This document shows, piece after piece, positions 7,569 through 13,944 of a stretch of 13,944 bases of DNA (positions within the stretch are counted from its first letter, which is position 1; every line of letters starts with the position of its first letter). The stretch lies in the NCBI GenBank assembly GCA_947446625.1, contig CANFIE010000055.1, positions 1 through 13,944 on the forward strand. The letters run 5' to 3'. The notes beneath the pieces were generated by a model, which worked only from the letters and a program-made list of their open reading frames with translations, was not told the DNA's origin and searched no databases. This DNA comes from Acetobacteraceae bacterium. Lineage in GTDB: Bacteria; Pseudomonadota; Alphaproteobacteria; Acetobacterales; Acetobacteraceae. The translations under genes were made by a program, and so were the position numbers.

Positions 7569-8756
7569 TCAGGCCCGCCGGCCGCGCATCAACAGCCAAA
7601 AGCCAGCGGTGCTGACCAGCAACGCCACGCCAAAGGTGCCCAGCCCCGCCGCGACGCCGCCAAAACCGGCAGCCACGCCACTGACTGCCTGCAATACCGC
7701 CGCACCGCCAAAAAACGCGATGTTGTTGGCTGAAAGCGCCCGCCCGGTTTGCTCTTGCGGTACGGCTTCGCGGATCAGGCCAAACAAGATGATCTGGCTG
7801 GAAAGGGTGAAACCGAACAGCACCAGCATGGATGCGTCCCACCAGGCAGGTAGCGCATCCCCCGCCAGCAGGGCGCCGATCAACAGCGCAGCCACGCCAT
7901 GCCCCAGCGCCAGCAACAATACGCGGTGCCCAAAGCGCTTGGCTGCCCAACCCGCCAGCACCGGTCCCAGGATCAGCGCGAAGGTATAGGCCAGCAGCAC
8001 ATGGCCGGCGTCCAGCCGAGTCAGGCCCTTCACCTCCATCAACCAGGGGCCACCCCAGAGCGCCCGCACGCCGAACATGCCGGCAAAGCTGGCGAAGGCC
8101 AGCACCATGAAGGGCCGCAGCGTGCGGCTGCCGGCCAGGGCCAGCACCTTCCGGGCATCCTGCGTCAGGCTTGGGCGCGGGCCCTTGGTGGCTGCGGGGG
8201 GCTGCGCCGGCACGCCCAGCGCTACCAACCCTGCCACGCCCAGCGCCAGTGCGCCGCAGGCAAAGTAACCCGCGCGCCAGCCCTGCCATTCCACCAGCAG
8301 GGCCAGCGGGCTGGCCGAAAGGATCATGCCGGTATTGCCCACTGCCTGGGTAATGCCGCTCCACAACGCAAAGCGCGGCGCATCCATGTTGCGGGCGGCA
8401 AAGGTCAGCGGGCACATCATCATGCCGCTGCACGCCATGCCCAGCACCACCTGGCCCAGCAGCATCATCCCCAGGCCAGGCGCAAGCGCCGAGATCACCG
8501 AGCCCGCAACCCCCAGCCCTAGCAGGAACAGCGAGGTGGGCCGCACGCCCCAACGGTCCAGCCCCACGCCCACCGGCAGCATGGCCAGGGCGAAGGCGAA
8601 GGGGAAAACGCCGGTCAGTTGCGCAAGCGCCTCGGCGCCAATGCCAAGGTCCCGTTGCAACACATCGGCGGCCAGTGCCGGCACGGTGCGCACAGCGTTG
8701 GAAAACACATGGCCCATCGCCAGAATTACGATGACAGCCGGTATTGGCAGGCGCAC
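7569..8756 (-). CDS. MFS transporter (GTG start)
   Basis: Twelve-helix major facilitator superfamily permease of 395 residues. TM1 is at about 5-27 and the other helices follow in two six-helix halves, split by a loop at about 183-212 rich in Pro, Lys and Arg. The motif-A loop after TM2 reads GVGLDRWGVRP (62-72) with D67, R68 and G70, and a degenerate copy AAKRFGHRVLL (271-281) occurs in the second half. The start is GTG at 8756, 4 nt after the stop of the upstream FAD-dehydrogenase gene; only a weak GGA precedes it, so translation is probably coupled to the upstream gene. The first in-frame ATG is residue 14, which would remove most of TM1. The position suggests uptake or export of the substrate or product of the FAD dehydrogenase, but nothing in the sequence fixes the substrate. 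It converges on the Bug gene with stops 4 nt apart. Confidence 0.93.
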   Translation of the reverse strand: MRLPIPAVIVILAMGHVFSNAVRTVPALAADVLQRDLGIGAEALAQLTGVFPFAFALAMLPVGVGLDRWGVRPTSLFLLGLGVAGSVISALAPGLGMMLLGQVVLGMACSGMMMCPLTFAARNMDAPRFALWSGITQAVGNTGMILSASPLALLVEWQGWRAGYFACGALALGVAGLVALGVPAQPPAATKGPRPSLTQDARKVLALAGSRTLRPFMVLAFASFAGMFGVRALWGGPWLMEVKGLTRLDAGHVLLAYTFALILGPVLAGWAAKRFGHRVLLLALGHGVAALLIGALLAGDALPAWWDASMLVLFGFTLSSQIILFGLIREAVPQEQTGRALSANNIAFFGGAAVLQAVSGVAAGFGGVAAGLGTFGVALLVSTAGFWLLMRGRRA

Positions 8757-8760
8757 CGGC

Positions 8761-10152
8761 TCAGTTCCGGAACATCTTGCCCGGGTTGAGGATGCCCTTG
8801 GGGTCCAGCGTCTGCTTGATGCTGCGCATTACCGCCAATGCCTCCGGCCCGTGCTCGATTTCCAGGAATTCGCGCTTGCCCAGGCCAATGCCGTGCTCGC
8901 CCGAACAGGTGCCGCCCAACTCCAGCGCGCGATGCACGATCTTCTTGTCCAGCGCCCAGGCCTTTTCCATCGCCACTTGGTCCTTGGGGTCCACAATGAT
9001 GCAGCAATGGAAGTTGCCATCGCCGACATGGCCGCACATGGGCGCGGTGAGGCCTGAGGCCAGGATATCCTGCTTCGCGCCCAGCAGTGCTTCGTCCAGC
9101 CGTGAGATGGGCACGCAGACATCGGTGGTGAAGCTGCGCGAGCCCGGTTGTAGCGCAATGGCGGCCCAATAGGCGTCGTGCCGGGCCTTCCACAGCCGGT
9201 TGCGCTGCTCGGCATCCACCGCGAAGGCGAAGCCGCTGCCGCCATTTTCGGCGGCAATGGCCTGGACCATCTCGGCTTGTTCCTGCACGCCCTGGTTGGT
9301 GCCGTGGAATTCCAGGAACAGGTGCGGCGCCGCAGCGTAGCCCTCAAGCTTGGAATAGGCGATTGAGGCGGCCATCTGCACCTCGTCCACCAACTCCATG
9401 CGGGCCACCGGAATGCCGGATTGCAGCGTGGCGATGACGGTATCCACCGCGCCCTTCAGGGTGACAAACTGGCAAACGGCCGAGGAAATCGCCTCGGGGA
9501 TGCCGTGAAGCTTGAGCCGGATTTTGGTGACGATTCCGAGCGTGCCCTCGCTGCCGATGATCAGCCGGGTGAGGTCATAGCCATTGCTGGCCTTGCGCGC
9601 TCGGCTGCCCGTGTTGATGACACGGCCATCCGCCAGCACCACCTCCAGCGCCAGCACGTTTTCCTTGATGGTGCCGTAGCGCACCGCATTGGTGCCGCTG
9701 GCCCGCGTGGCGCACATGCCGCCTATGGTGCAGTGGCTGCCCGGGTCCACGGGGAAGAACATGCCTTGGTCACGCAGGAATTCATTCAACTGCTGCCGCG
9801 TCACCCCGGGTTCAATCAGGCAATCCAGGTCCTCGGGCGAAACCTCCAGCACGTTGTTCATGCGCGAAAGGTCGATGCTGAGGCCGCCGCGTACCGGGTT
9901 CACATGGCCTTCCAGGCTGGTACCGGCGCCAAAGGGCACCACCGGCACGCCATGCTGGTAGGCCAGAGCCAGCAGGCGACTAACTTCCTCGGTACTTTCC
10001 ACGAAAGCCACGGCATCCGGCAGGGTGGGGGTGGAGGTATCCTCGCCCCGGCTGTGCTGCTCGCGCAGCGCGGCTGTGGTGCTCAAGCGCTCTCCCAGCA
10101 ACTCGCGGGCGGCGGCAATTACGGTTTCAATGGCGGCTGGCGTGGTGTTCAT
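8761..10152 (-). CDS. FAD-linked oxidase, D-lactate dehydrogenase (cytochrome)/GlcD family
   Basis: Flavoenzyme of the D-lactate dehydrogenase/glycolate oxidase GlcD family (FAD_binding_4 plus FAD-oxidase C-terminal domain); it would oxidise a D-2-hydroxyacid to the 2-oxoacid and pass electrons to cytochrome c or quinone. The protein has 463 residues, typical of the group. FAD-domain landmarks: VVPFGAGTSLEGH (71-83), VDPGSHCTIGGMCATRASG (135-153), and IIGSEGTLGIVTKIRL (198-213). C-terminal landmarks: WKARHDAYWAA (321-331), typical of the LDHD-like branch; GHVGDGNFH (374-382) with metal-type histidines; SGEHGIGLGK (417-426); and LDPKGILNPGKMF (449-461). There is no signal peptide. GGGGA lies 7 nt before the ATG. 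It is the first gene of a two-gene unit with the MFS transporter 4 nt downstream, and diverges from the HpaI-type aldolase. D-lactate is the likeliest substrate by family, but other D-2-hydroxyacids (glycolate, 2-hydroxyglutarate, sugar-acid intermediates) are possible, so no symbol is given. Confidence 0.93.
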   Translation of the reverse strand: MNTTPAAIETVIAAARELLGERLSTTAALREQHSRGEDTSTPTLPDAVAFVESTEEVSRLLALAYQHGVPVVPFGAGTSLEGHVNPVRGGLSIDLSRMNNVLEVSPEDLDCLIEPGVTRQQLNEFLRDQGMFFPVDPGSHCTIGGMCATRASGTNAVRYGTIKENVLALEVVLADGRVINTGSRARKASNGYDLTRLIIGSEGTLGIVTKIRLKLHGIPEAISSAVCQFVTLKGAVDTVIATLQSGIPVARMELVDEVQMAASIAYSKLEGYAAAPHLFLEFHGTNQGVQEQAEMVQAIAAENGGSGFAFAVDAEQRNRLWKARHDAYWAAIALQPGSRSFTTDVCVPISRLDEALLGAKQDILASGLTAPMCGHVGDGNFHCCIIVDPKDQVAMEKAWALDKKIVHRALELGGTCSGEHGIGLGKREFLEIEHGPEALAVMRSIKQTLDPKGILNPGKMFRN

Positions 10153-10296
10153 GGTGTTTCCCCTGCGCCCTGGCTATCACGCCCAACGGTTTGAGAGGAA
10201 GCCACCGGCGCTCCGCCTCGCCCTCGTTGACGCCCTTGCCCACCCCGCCTAGCGTCCCCGCCCTGCCAAACGCATTCATCCCAGGGGGAAACAGTC
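10153..10296. promoter_or_regulatory. Divergent intergenic region with matched ribosome-binding sites
   Basis: This 144-nt gap separates the leftward FAD-dehydrogenase unit from the rightward aldolase gene. Both start codons are preceded by nearly the same leader: CAGGGGAAACACC before the leftward ATG and CAGGGGGAAACAGTC before the rightward ATG. Only the rightward promoter is clear (separate entry). I see no convincing operator dyad. Confidence 0.6.
10227..10255 (+). promoter_or_regulatory. Candidate sigma-70 promoter of the HpaI-type aldolase gene
   Basis: TTGACG (10227-10232), a 17-nt spacer and TAGCGT (10250-10255) form a -35/-10 pair of the kind accepted by alphaproteobacterial housekeeping sigma factor, where TTGAC is well kept and the -10 is loose. 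Transcription would start near 10262, giving a leader of about 35 nt that contains AGGGGG (10283-10288), 8 nt before the ATG. Confidence 0.5.
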
Positions 10297-11058
10297 ATGG
10301 CTAACAAGGTCAAGGAAGCGTGGAAGGCCGGCAAGGCCGTGGTCAATGGTTGGCTTGCCATCCCCAATGCCTTCAGCGCGGAAATGTACAGCCAGTGCGG
10401 CTGGGACAGCGTTACCGTTGATATGCAGCACGGCGTGCAGGACTATCTGAGCTGCGTTTCCTGCTTCCAGGGCATGGCGCCTTCGGGCGTTACCCCCATG
10501 GTGCGGGTGCCCTGGAATGAGCCTGGCATTGTCGGCAAGGTGCTGGATGCCGGTGCCTACGGCGTGATCTGCCCGATGATCAACACCGCTCAGGAAGCCG
10601 CCAACCTAGTACAGTACAGCAAGTACCCGCCCATGGGCACGCGCTCCAACGGTCCGATCCGCGCGGGTGCCTATGGCTCCTCGGGCAGCTACCAGAAGAC
10701 CGCGAATGACGAGATCCTCGTCATCCCGATGATCGAGACCAAGACCGCCATCGAGAACATCCAGTCCATCCTGGACGTTCCCGGTATTGATGGCATCTAC
10801 ATCGGCCCGTCGGACCTCTCCTTCAGCTATGGCAAGGAGCCGAAGCTGGATGTGGAGGACAGCGAGATCCTCGGCATCTACGAAATGCTGCTGAAGGAAT
10901 GCGGCAAGCGCGGCATTTCCGCCGGCCTGCACAATGGCAGCCCTGCCTATGCCAACCGCATGATCAAGATGGGCTTCAAGCTGGTGACCATCAGCAATGA
11001 AGTCGGCCTGATGGTCAACGCGGCCAAGTCGGCCGTGAAGGAAGCCCGCGGCGCCTGA
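10297..11058 (+). CDS. HpcH/HpaI-family class II aldolase
   Basis: Metal-dependent class II pyruvate aldolase of the HpcH/HpaI family; members cleave 4-hydroxy-2-oxoacids (for example 4-hydroxy-2-oxoheptanedioate) to pyruvate and an aldehyde. The protein has 253 residues, the normal length. The key residues line up with E. coli HpaI: H45 in DMQHG (catalytic base), R70 in MVRVP (substrate carboxylate), E147 in MIET and D173 in GPSDLS (metal ligands; HpaI E149 and D175). The glycine-rich stretch DAGAYGVICPMINT (84-97) is also typical. AGGGGG is 8 nt upstream and a good promoter precedes it. All 16 lysine codons are AAG, and the third positions are strongly G/C, as expected for a well-expressed gene. 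It is divergent from the FAD dehydrogenase, and its stop is 10 nt from the stop of the convergent polyferredoxin gene. The physiological aldehyde partner is unknown. A citrate-lyase beta-like role is less likely because the pattern fits the aldolase branch. Confidence 0.94.
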   Translation: MANKVKEAWKAGKAVVNGWLAIPNAFSAEMYSQCGWDSVTVDMQHGVQDYLSCVSCFQGMAPSGVTPMVRVPWNEPGIVGKVLDAGAYGVICPMINTAQEAANLVQYSKYPPMGTRSNGPIRAGAYGSSGSYQKTANDEILVIPMIETKTAIENIQSILDVPGIDGIYIGPSDLSFSYGKEPKLDVEDSEILGIYEMLLKECGKRGISAGLHNGSPAYANRMIKMGFKLVTISNEVGLMVNAAKSAVKEARGA

Positions 11059-11069
11059 TCGCCGCGGCT
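11043..11069. terminator. Bidirectional hairpin between convergent stop codons
   Basis: CCGCGGCG (11046-11053), loop CCTGAT, CGCCGCGG (11060-11067) is a perfect 8-bp stem. Allowing one bulged C it extends to AGC/GCT at 11043-11045 and 11067-11069. The loop holds the TGA of the aldolase gene, and the stem reaches the last base of the polyferredoxin stop codon. There is no T-run on either side, so a classical intrinsic terminator is not shown; a shared 3'-end stabiliser or weak bidirectional terminator is the inference. Confidence 0.5.
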
Positions 11070-13066
11070 CAGTCCAGGTCCTCGGCCGTGCGCGGCCGGG
11101 GCCTGGGCGTGCCGGCATAGGGGTCCAGTCCGCCAGTGGTGGCCTCAACCACGCGGCAATCCTCACACAGTTCCAGCACCGCCAACCGGGCCGGGTCACT
11201 GAACATCCAGTGCCCGCTGGCCTTCAGCCTGGCCTTCACCTTCTCAATGCTGCTGCGGGTGCCGAAGGCCTTGGCGCAGCGCGGACAATGCGCCGGCTCC
11301 TCCGCCTTCACCACCTGCGCCACCCGGGCCGTCTCGGCGAAGTTCAGTCGTGGCTCCAGGGTGATCACCTTCTCCGGGCAGGTGGCCACGCACAGCCCGC
11401 ATTGCACGCAGGCATCCTCCAGAAAGCTCAGCTCTGGCCGTTCTGGGTTGGCGCTGAAGGCGCTGGTCGGGCAGACCATGGTGCAAGCCAAGCACAGCGA
11501 GCAATCCGCCGCCCGCACCAGCGCCGCCCCCATCGGCGCCAAGGCTGGCAGCGCCACCACCTCTGGCGCCTCGGCCGACCGTAGCGCGGCCAGGGCCTGC
11601 TTCAGAATCTCGCGGGTCGTCCCCAGCGCCAGGAAGCTGGCCACTGGCCAGGTCCGGCTGGGCCGAAGTGCGCGCAACGCCTCGCCCAGGCTGAACGGAT
11701 CGTCCGTTTCTATCGCCGCAACGCGTGGCACATCCCCGGCGATGCCCAGCCCATCCAGTGCCGCCTGCATGAACTCCAGGTTTCGCAGCGCCCCTTCCGC
11801 CCCATGTGGCCGATGCGCCGGCAGCAACAACCTTACCCCGGCGGCGCCCCAGGCCATGGCGCCGGCCAGCATCGCCAGGTCGGTCTGCGAGACTTCGTTC
11901 ACCCGCAGCGGCAGCACATGCGCCGGCAACCCCTCACCGTGCCGGGCCAGGGCGTCCAGTAGCGCCTCGCCGTGCTTTTCGTCATGCAGCAGCAGCACCG
12001 CATCCTGCCCACCCGCGGCCGTATAGGCATGCAGCAGCACCCGCAGCCGGCCGAGGGTGAAGCCAGGCCCGGGCAGCGCGTAGCTGGCCGCCCCGGTGGG
12101 GCACACCGCGGCGCAGGCACCGCAGCCGGCGCAGATCTCGGCGCTCAGCACCACATGGTCCAGAGCGCTGCCGGGCGTGATCGCCCCGGTTGGGCAAAGG
12201 TCCAGGCAGCGACTGCAACCGATGCGCTTGTTGCGGCCATGGGCGCAGAGGCCAGGGGTGAACTCAATGAAGCGCGGCTTGGCGAATTCCCCAACCAGGG
12301 CGCCGGCCTCGGCCACCAACTTCTCCACCGCCGCTGAATTGGCCGGGTCGGCGCGCAAATAGCCTTCGCGCAACTCGGCCATGGGGAAGAGCGGCGGCCC
12401 GCCGGTCAGGTCCAGCACCATATCGGCGTGGCTCACAGCGCCTTGCCGCGCCGCACCCCATTTATAGGCGCCTCGAGACGAGGCCGCCGGTGCGGCGAAA
12501 GCATCCACGGTGACGGTGAATTGGCCCAGAAACCCGGTAGCCCCCCTCGCCTGGCCACGCAGCACCGGGTATTCCGCCTGGCGCGGCGGTGTGACTGGCT
12601 CGCTGCCGGTCAGCAGCACGGTCAGGTCCAGCTTGTCCTTCAGCCGCTCAGCCACGGTCAGGGCAGTTGCATCCCGGCCCAGCAGCAGGGTTACGCCCTG
12701 GCTGGCCAGGGAAACCAGCGGAGTCTCTGGCGCAGGCAGCGCGGCGGCGGCCAGCAGGGCGCCCATCTTTGCCCCGGCCTGGGCGCCATCGCTGCTCCAG
12801 CCCGCTGTCTCGCGGATATTGGCAAAGGCCAGCGCGGGTCCAAACCCGGCCGCCTCGGCCTCCTGCATGAAAAGCGGGGCTTCCTGGGTACAGGCCACCG
12901 TTACCGGAGCGCCTTCACCCAGGGCAGCCAAGAAGCGGTCCAACTGGCTGCGGCACAGGTGCTCTGCCTCGCGCAGCGTGTCGCCCGGGCAGGCTCGGCC
13001 GATGGCGCGCAGGTCCGGCGCCATGCTGTCCTCGCAGGTGCAGACAAAAATGGTGCGGCTGGTCAT
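11069..13066 (-). CDS. Polyferredoxin with four 4Fe-4S motifs (formate dehydrogenase accessory type)
   Basis: A 665-residue iron-sulfur protein of unproven function. Cysteine layout: N-terminal C9/C11 in VCTCED, then C26, C38 and C59; first cluster C274-x9-C284-x2-C287-x3-C291-P; second C312-x2-C315-x2-C318-x3-C322-P; third C522-x2-C525-x2-C528-x3-C532-P; fourth C553-x2-C556-x2-C559-x3-C563-P; then two CxxC pairs, C594/C597 and C634/C637, which look like a zinc- or rubredoxin-type site. Residues 330-515 between the ferredoxin pairs are cysteine-free alpha/beta sequence. No signal peptide or membrane helix is present, so it should be a cytoplasmic electron carrier. I recall similar large 4Fe-4S proteins in alphaproteobacterial formate dehydrogenase clusters, together with DUF3305/DUF3306, TorD-like and lipoate-ligase-like genes; the last kind lies divergently here. 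The start is ATG 13066; a GGGGGA lies about 12 nt upstream, rather far. The tail is rich in Pro and Arg. Confidence 0.88.
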   Translation of the reverse strand: MTSRTIFVCTCEDSMAPDLRAIGRACPGDTLREAEHLCRSQLDRFLAALGEGAPVTVACTQEAPLFMQEAEAAGFGPALAFANIRETAGWSSDGAQAGAKMGALLAAAALPAPETPLVSLASQGVTLLLGRDATALTVAERLKDKLDLTVLLTGSEPVTPPRQAEYPVLRGQARGATGFLGQFTVTVDAFAAPAASSRGAYKWGAARQGAVSHADMVLDLTGGPPLFPMAELREGYLRADPANSAAVEKLVAEAGALVGEFAKPRFIEFTPGLCAHGRNKRIGCSRCLDLCPTGAITPGSALDHVVLSAEICAGCGACAAVCPTGAASYALPGPGFTLGRLRVLLHAYTAAGGQDAVLLLHDEKHGEALLDALARHGEGLPAHVLPLRVNEVSQTDLAMLAGAMAWGAAGVRLLLPAHRPHGAEGALRNLEFMQAALDGLGIAGDVPRVAAIETDDPFSLGEALRALRPSRTWPVASFLALGTTREILKQALAALRSAEAPEVVALPALAPMGAALVRAADCSLCLACTMVCPTSAFSANPERPELSFLEDACVQCGLCVATCPEKVITLEPRLNFAETARVAQVVKAEEPAHCPRCAKAFGTRSSIEKVKARLKASGHWMFSDPARLAVLELCEDCRVVEATTGGLDPYAGTPRPRPRTAEDLD

Positions 13067-13171
13067 GCGAAGCGACTTTCCCCCGGCGGCTGCAACGCTA
13101 TATGGGCGAGGTTCCGTTTTCGGTCACCTTCCCTGGTGACTATTTAACCACCAAGGCAGGGAGCCCGGTGT
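13067..13171. promoter_or_regulatory. Divergent promoter region with an 18-bp dyad
   Basis: This 105-nt gap separates the polyferredoxin and ligase-like genes. It holds a perfect dyad GTCACC-TTCCCT-GGTGAC (13123-13140). Reading rightward, TTTTCG (13117-13122) and TATTTA (13141-13146) sit 18 nt apart as weak -35/-10 candidates, so the dyad would fill the spacer, as in MerR-type operators. AGGGAG at 13158-13163 is the ribosome-binding site of the ligase-like gene. The operator and promoter roles are inference. Confidence 0.4.
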
Positions 13172-13795
13172 TTGTCCACAAGCCACGCCACCTTGCCGCC
13201 GCTGCCCAATCCCTATCGCCCCTTGATGGCGCCGCCCGGCAGCTCGGCGCTGGACCATGCCCTGGCCCATGCCGAACAGGGTGTGCTGGCCTGGGTGCCA
13301 GGCGAGTTCTGGGCCGAGGCCGCCGTGGTGCTGGCACCGGAAACTCCGGCCGAAGCAGCGCTGGCCCGGCTGGCCGGCGCCAATGCTCTGGCGGATGCCC
13401 TGGCCACCATCGCGCCGGCGGATCTGCCACTGGGCTTCGCCTGGCCCGGCACGCTGACCCTGAATCATGGCCGCTGTGGCAGCATTGAAGCCCGGCCAGG
13501 CCCCAATGGCCTGCTGCTGCTGGGCTTTCGGGCCCGGCTCCGCTTTCCGCCGGGGCATGAGGCCGGCCTGCTGCCGGGGGAAACCGCCCTGGTCGAGGAA
13601 GGCGCCGAGGAGGCCACCGCCCCCCACCTTGCCCATGCCTGGGCGTTGCATCTTATGGCCGTGCTGGACGCCTGGGAGGCACGTGGCCTCCCACATCTGG
13701 TGGAGCATTATCTGGCACGTTTGTTGGAACCCGCCGCCGAGCCTGGCCTGAAGCGGGGCATTCACCCGCAAACCGGTGCCCTGGTGCTGGAGCGC
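13172..13795 (+). pseudogene. Biotin/lipoate-ligase-like protein, 3' end lost to an insertion sequence
   Basis: The first 208 or so residues match, from memory, the biotin/lipoate--protein ligase-like family (DUF4444-containing) found in alphaproteobacterial formate dehydrogenase loci: TLPPLPNPYRPL (7-18), VLAWVPGEFWAEAAVVLAPE (38-57), GANALADALATIAPADLPLG (69-88), FAWPGTLTLN (89-98), HAWALHLMAVLDAWEARG (155-172), and GLKRGIHPQTGALVLERG (192-209). After this, where the family continues for some tens of residues, the frame runs into insertion-sequence DNA and adds about 43 unrelated codons to a stop at 13927. The start is TTG 13172, with AGGGAG 8 nt upstream; no ATG or GTG fits, and the family-like N-terminus begins right there. 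The intact part has a single lysine (K194), so the lysine that contacts acyl-adenylate in BirA/LplA is absent from the core. The truncated product may still be made, but should be treated as disrupted. Confidence 0.72.
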
Positions 13796-13944
13796 GGATC
13801 GTGTCCCGAGGCGTGGTGTAGGAGTTGTGCTCCTTGGCGGGCTGGGCCGCCGGGTCAGGCGGCCACGGCGGGCAGGCTGACGGTGGGATTGTCGCTCACG
13901 GCGCCGATGGTTTCCAGCGTCATGTAGCGGGCGCGCTGGGTGGC
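13796..13944 (-). mobile_element. End of an IS256-type insertion sequence (runs off right edge)
   Basis: Host similarity stops near 13795 and the sequence turns into a short non-coding end followed by the 3' end of a minus-strand transposase-like gene. The outermost bases would be about GGATCGTGTCCCGAGGCG, starting within a few bases of 13796. A small subterminal inverted repeat AGGAG-TTGTG-CTCCT lies at 13820-13834. The other end, and hence the matching terminal repeat and the target duplication, are outside the window, so the exact boundary is an estimate. Confidence 0.6.
13855..13944 (-). CDS. IS256-family transposase, C-terminal 29 residues
   Basis: Only the last 29 codons and the TGA (13857-13855) are in the window. 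The segment QRARYMTLETI followed by a short polar stretch and ending in LPAVAA closely resembles, as I remember them, the C-termini of alphaproteobacterial IS256-family transposases, where it follows an N-D-E-W-x-x-Q motif just outside this window. The DDE catalytic residues lie upstream of the visible part. The family call rests on this short tail alone, and another minus-strand gene end remains possible. Confidence 0.6.
   Translation of the reverse strand, partial: ATQRARYMTLETIGAVSDNPTVSLPAVAA

Noticed and set aside
13796..13927. Last 43 codons of the frame that starts at 13172 as a genuine protein end
   Set aside because: They overlap a transposase-like C-terminus on the other strand and do not resemble the expected end of the ligase-like family; they look like read-through into inserted DNA.

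Overview
The window is high-GC, densely coded DNA in which almost every gene leaves strong antisense open frames. The gene families suggest an alphaproteobacterium of the Acetobacteraceae/Rhodospirillales type (Roseomonas-like): a Bug-type solute-binding protein, an SMP-30 lactonase, a CoxL-type molybdoenzyme, and a polyferredoxin next to a lipoate-ligase-like protein. The taxonomic guess is an inference from gene content and composition; there is no rRNA or other marker here.

Layout, left to right. (1) 1-1102, minus: N-terminal half of a CoxL/xanthine-dehydrogenase-type molybdopterin-binding subunit, cut by the left edge. (2) 1167-5487, minus: a two-gene RND multidrug-efflux operon, periplasmic adaptor then inner-membrane permease, with no outer-membrane channel gene in view. 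(3) 5615-7564, plus: an SMP-30/gluconolactonase-like enzyme followed by a Bug/TctC-type periplasmic binding protein. (4) 7569-10152, minus: an FAD-linked D-lactate-dehydrogenase-like enzyme followed 4 nt later by an MFS transporter. (5) 10297-11058, plus: an HpcH/HpaI-family aldolase with a good promoter and ribosome-binding site. (6) 11069-13066, minus: a 665-residue polyferredoxin with four 4Fe-4S motifs. (7) 13172 to about 13796, plus: a biotin/lipoate-ligase-like gene that starts at TTG and is broken by an insertion sequence. (8) About 13796-13944: one end of that element, with the last 29 codons of an IS256-type transposase on the minus strand.

How the genes may work together. Genes 3 to 5 could form a small catabolic group: uptake of an organic acid or lactone (Bug, MFS), lactone opening (SMP-30), oxidation of a D-2-hydroxyacid (FAD enzyme) and retro-aldol cleavage to pyruvate or a similar product (HpaI family). 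They lie in three transcription units, so this is a hypothesis. The polyferredoxin and the divergent ligase-like gene are a pair I associate with formate dehydrogenase accessory loci of alphaproteobacteria, although no formate dehydrogenase subunit is in the window.

The most notable points are the insertion into the ligase-like gene, the lack of a catalytic-type lysine in that protein, the elaborate cysteine layout of the polyferredoxin, and a dyad element in the promoter region between the two. Nothing resembles a CRISPR array, defence island, tRNA, rRNA or phage. Apart from the window edges there is no gene-free stretch over 300 bases.
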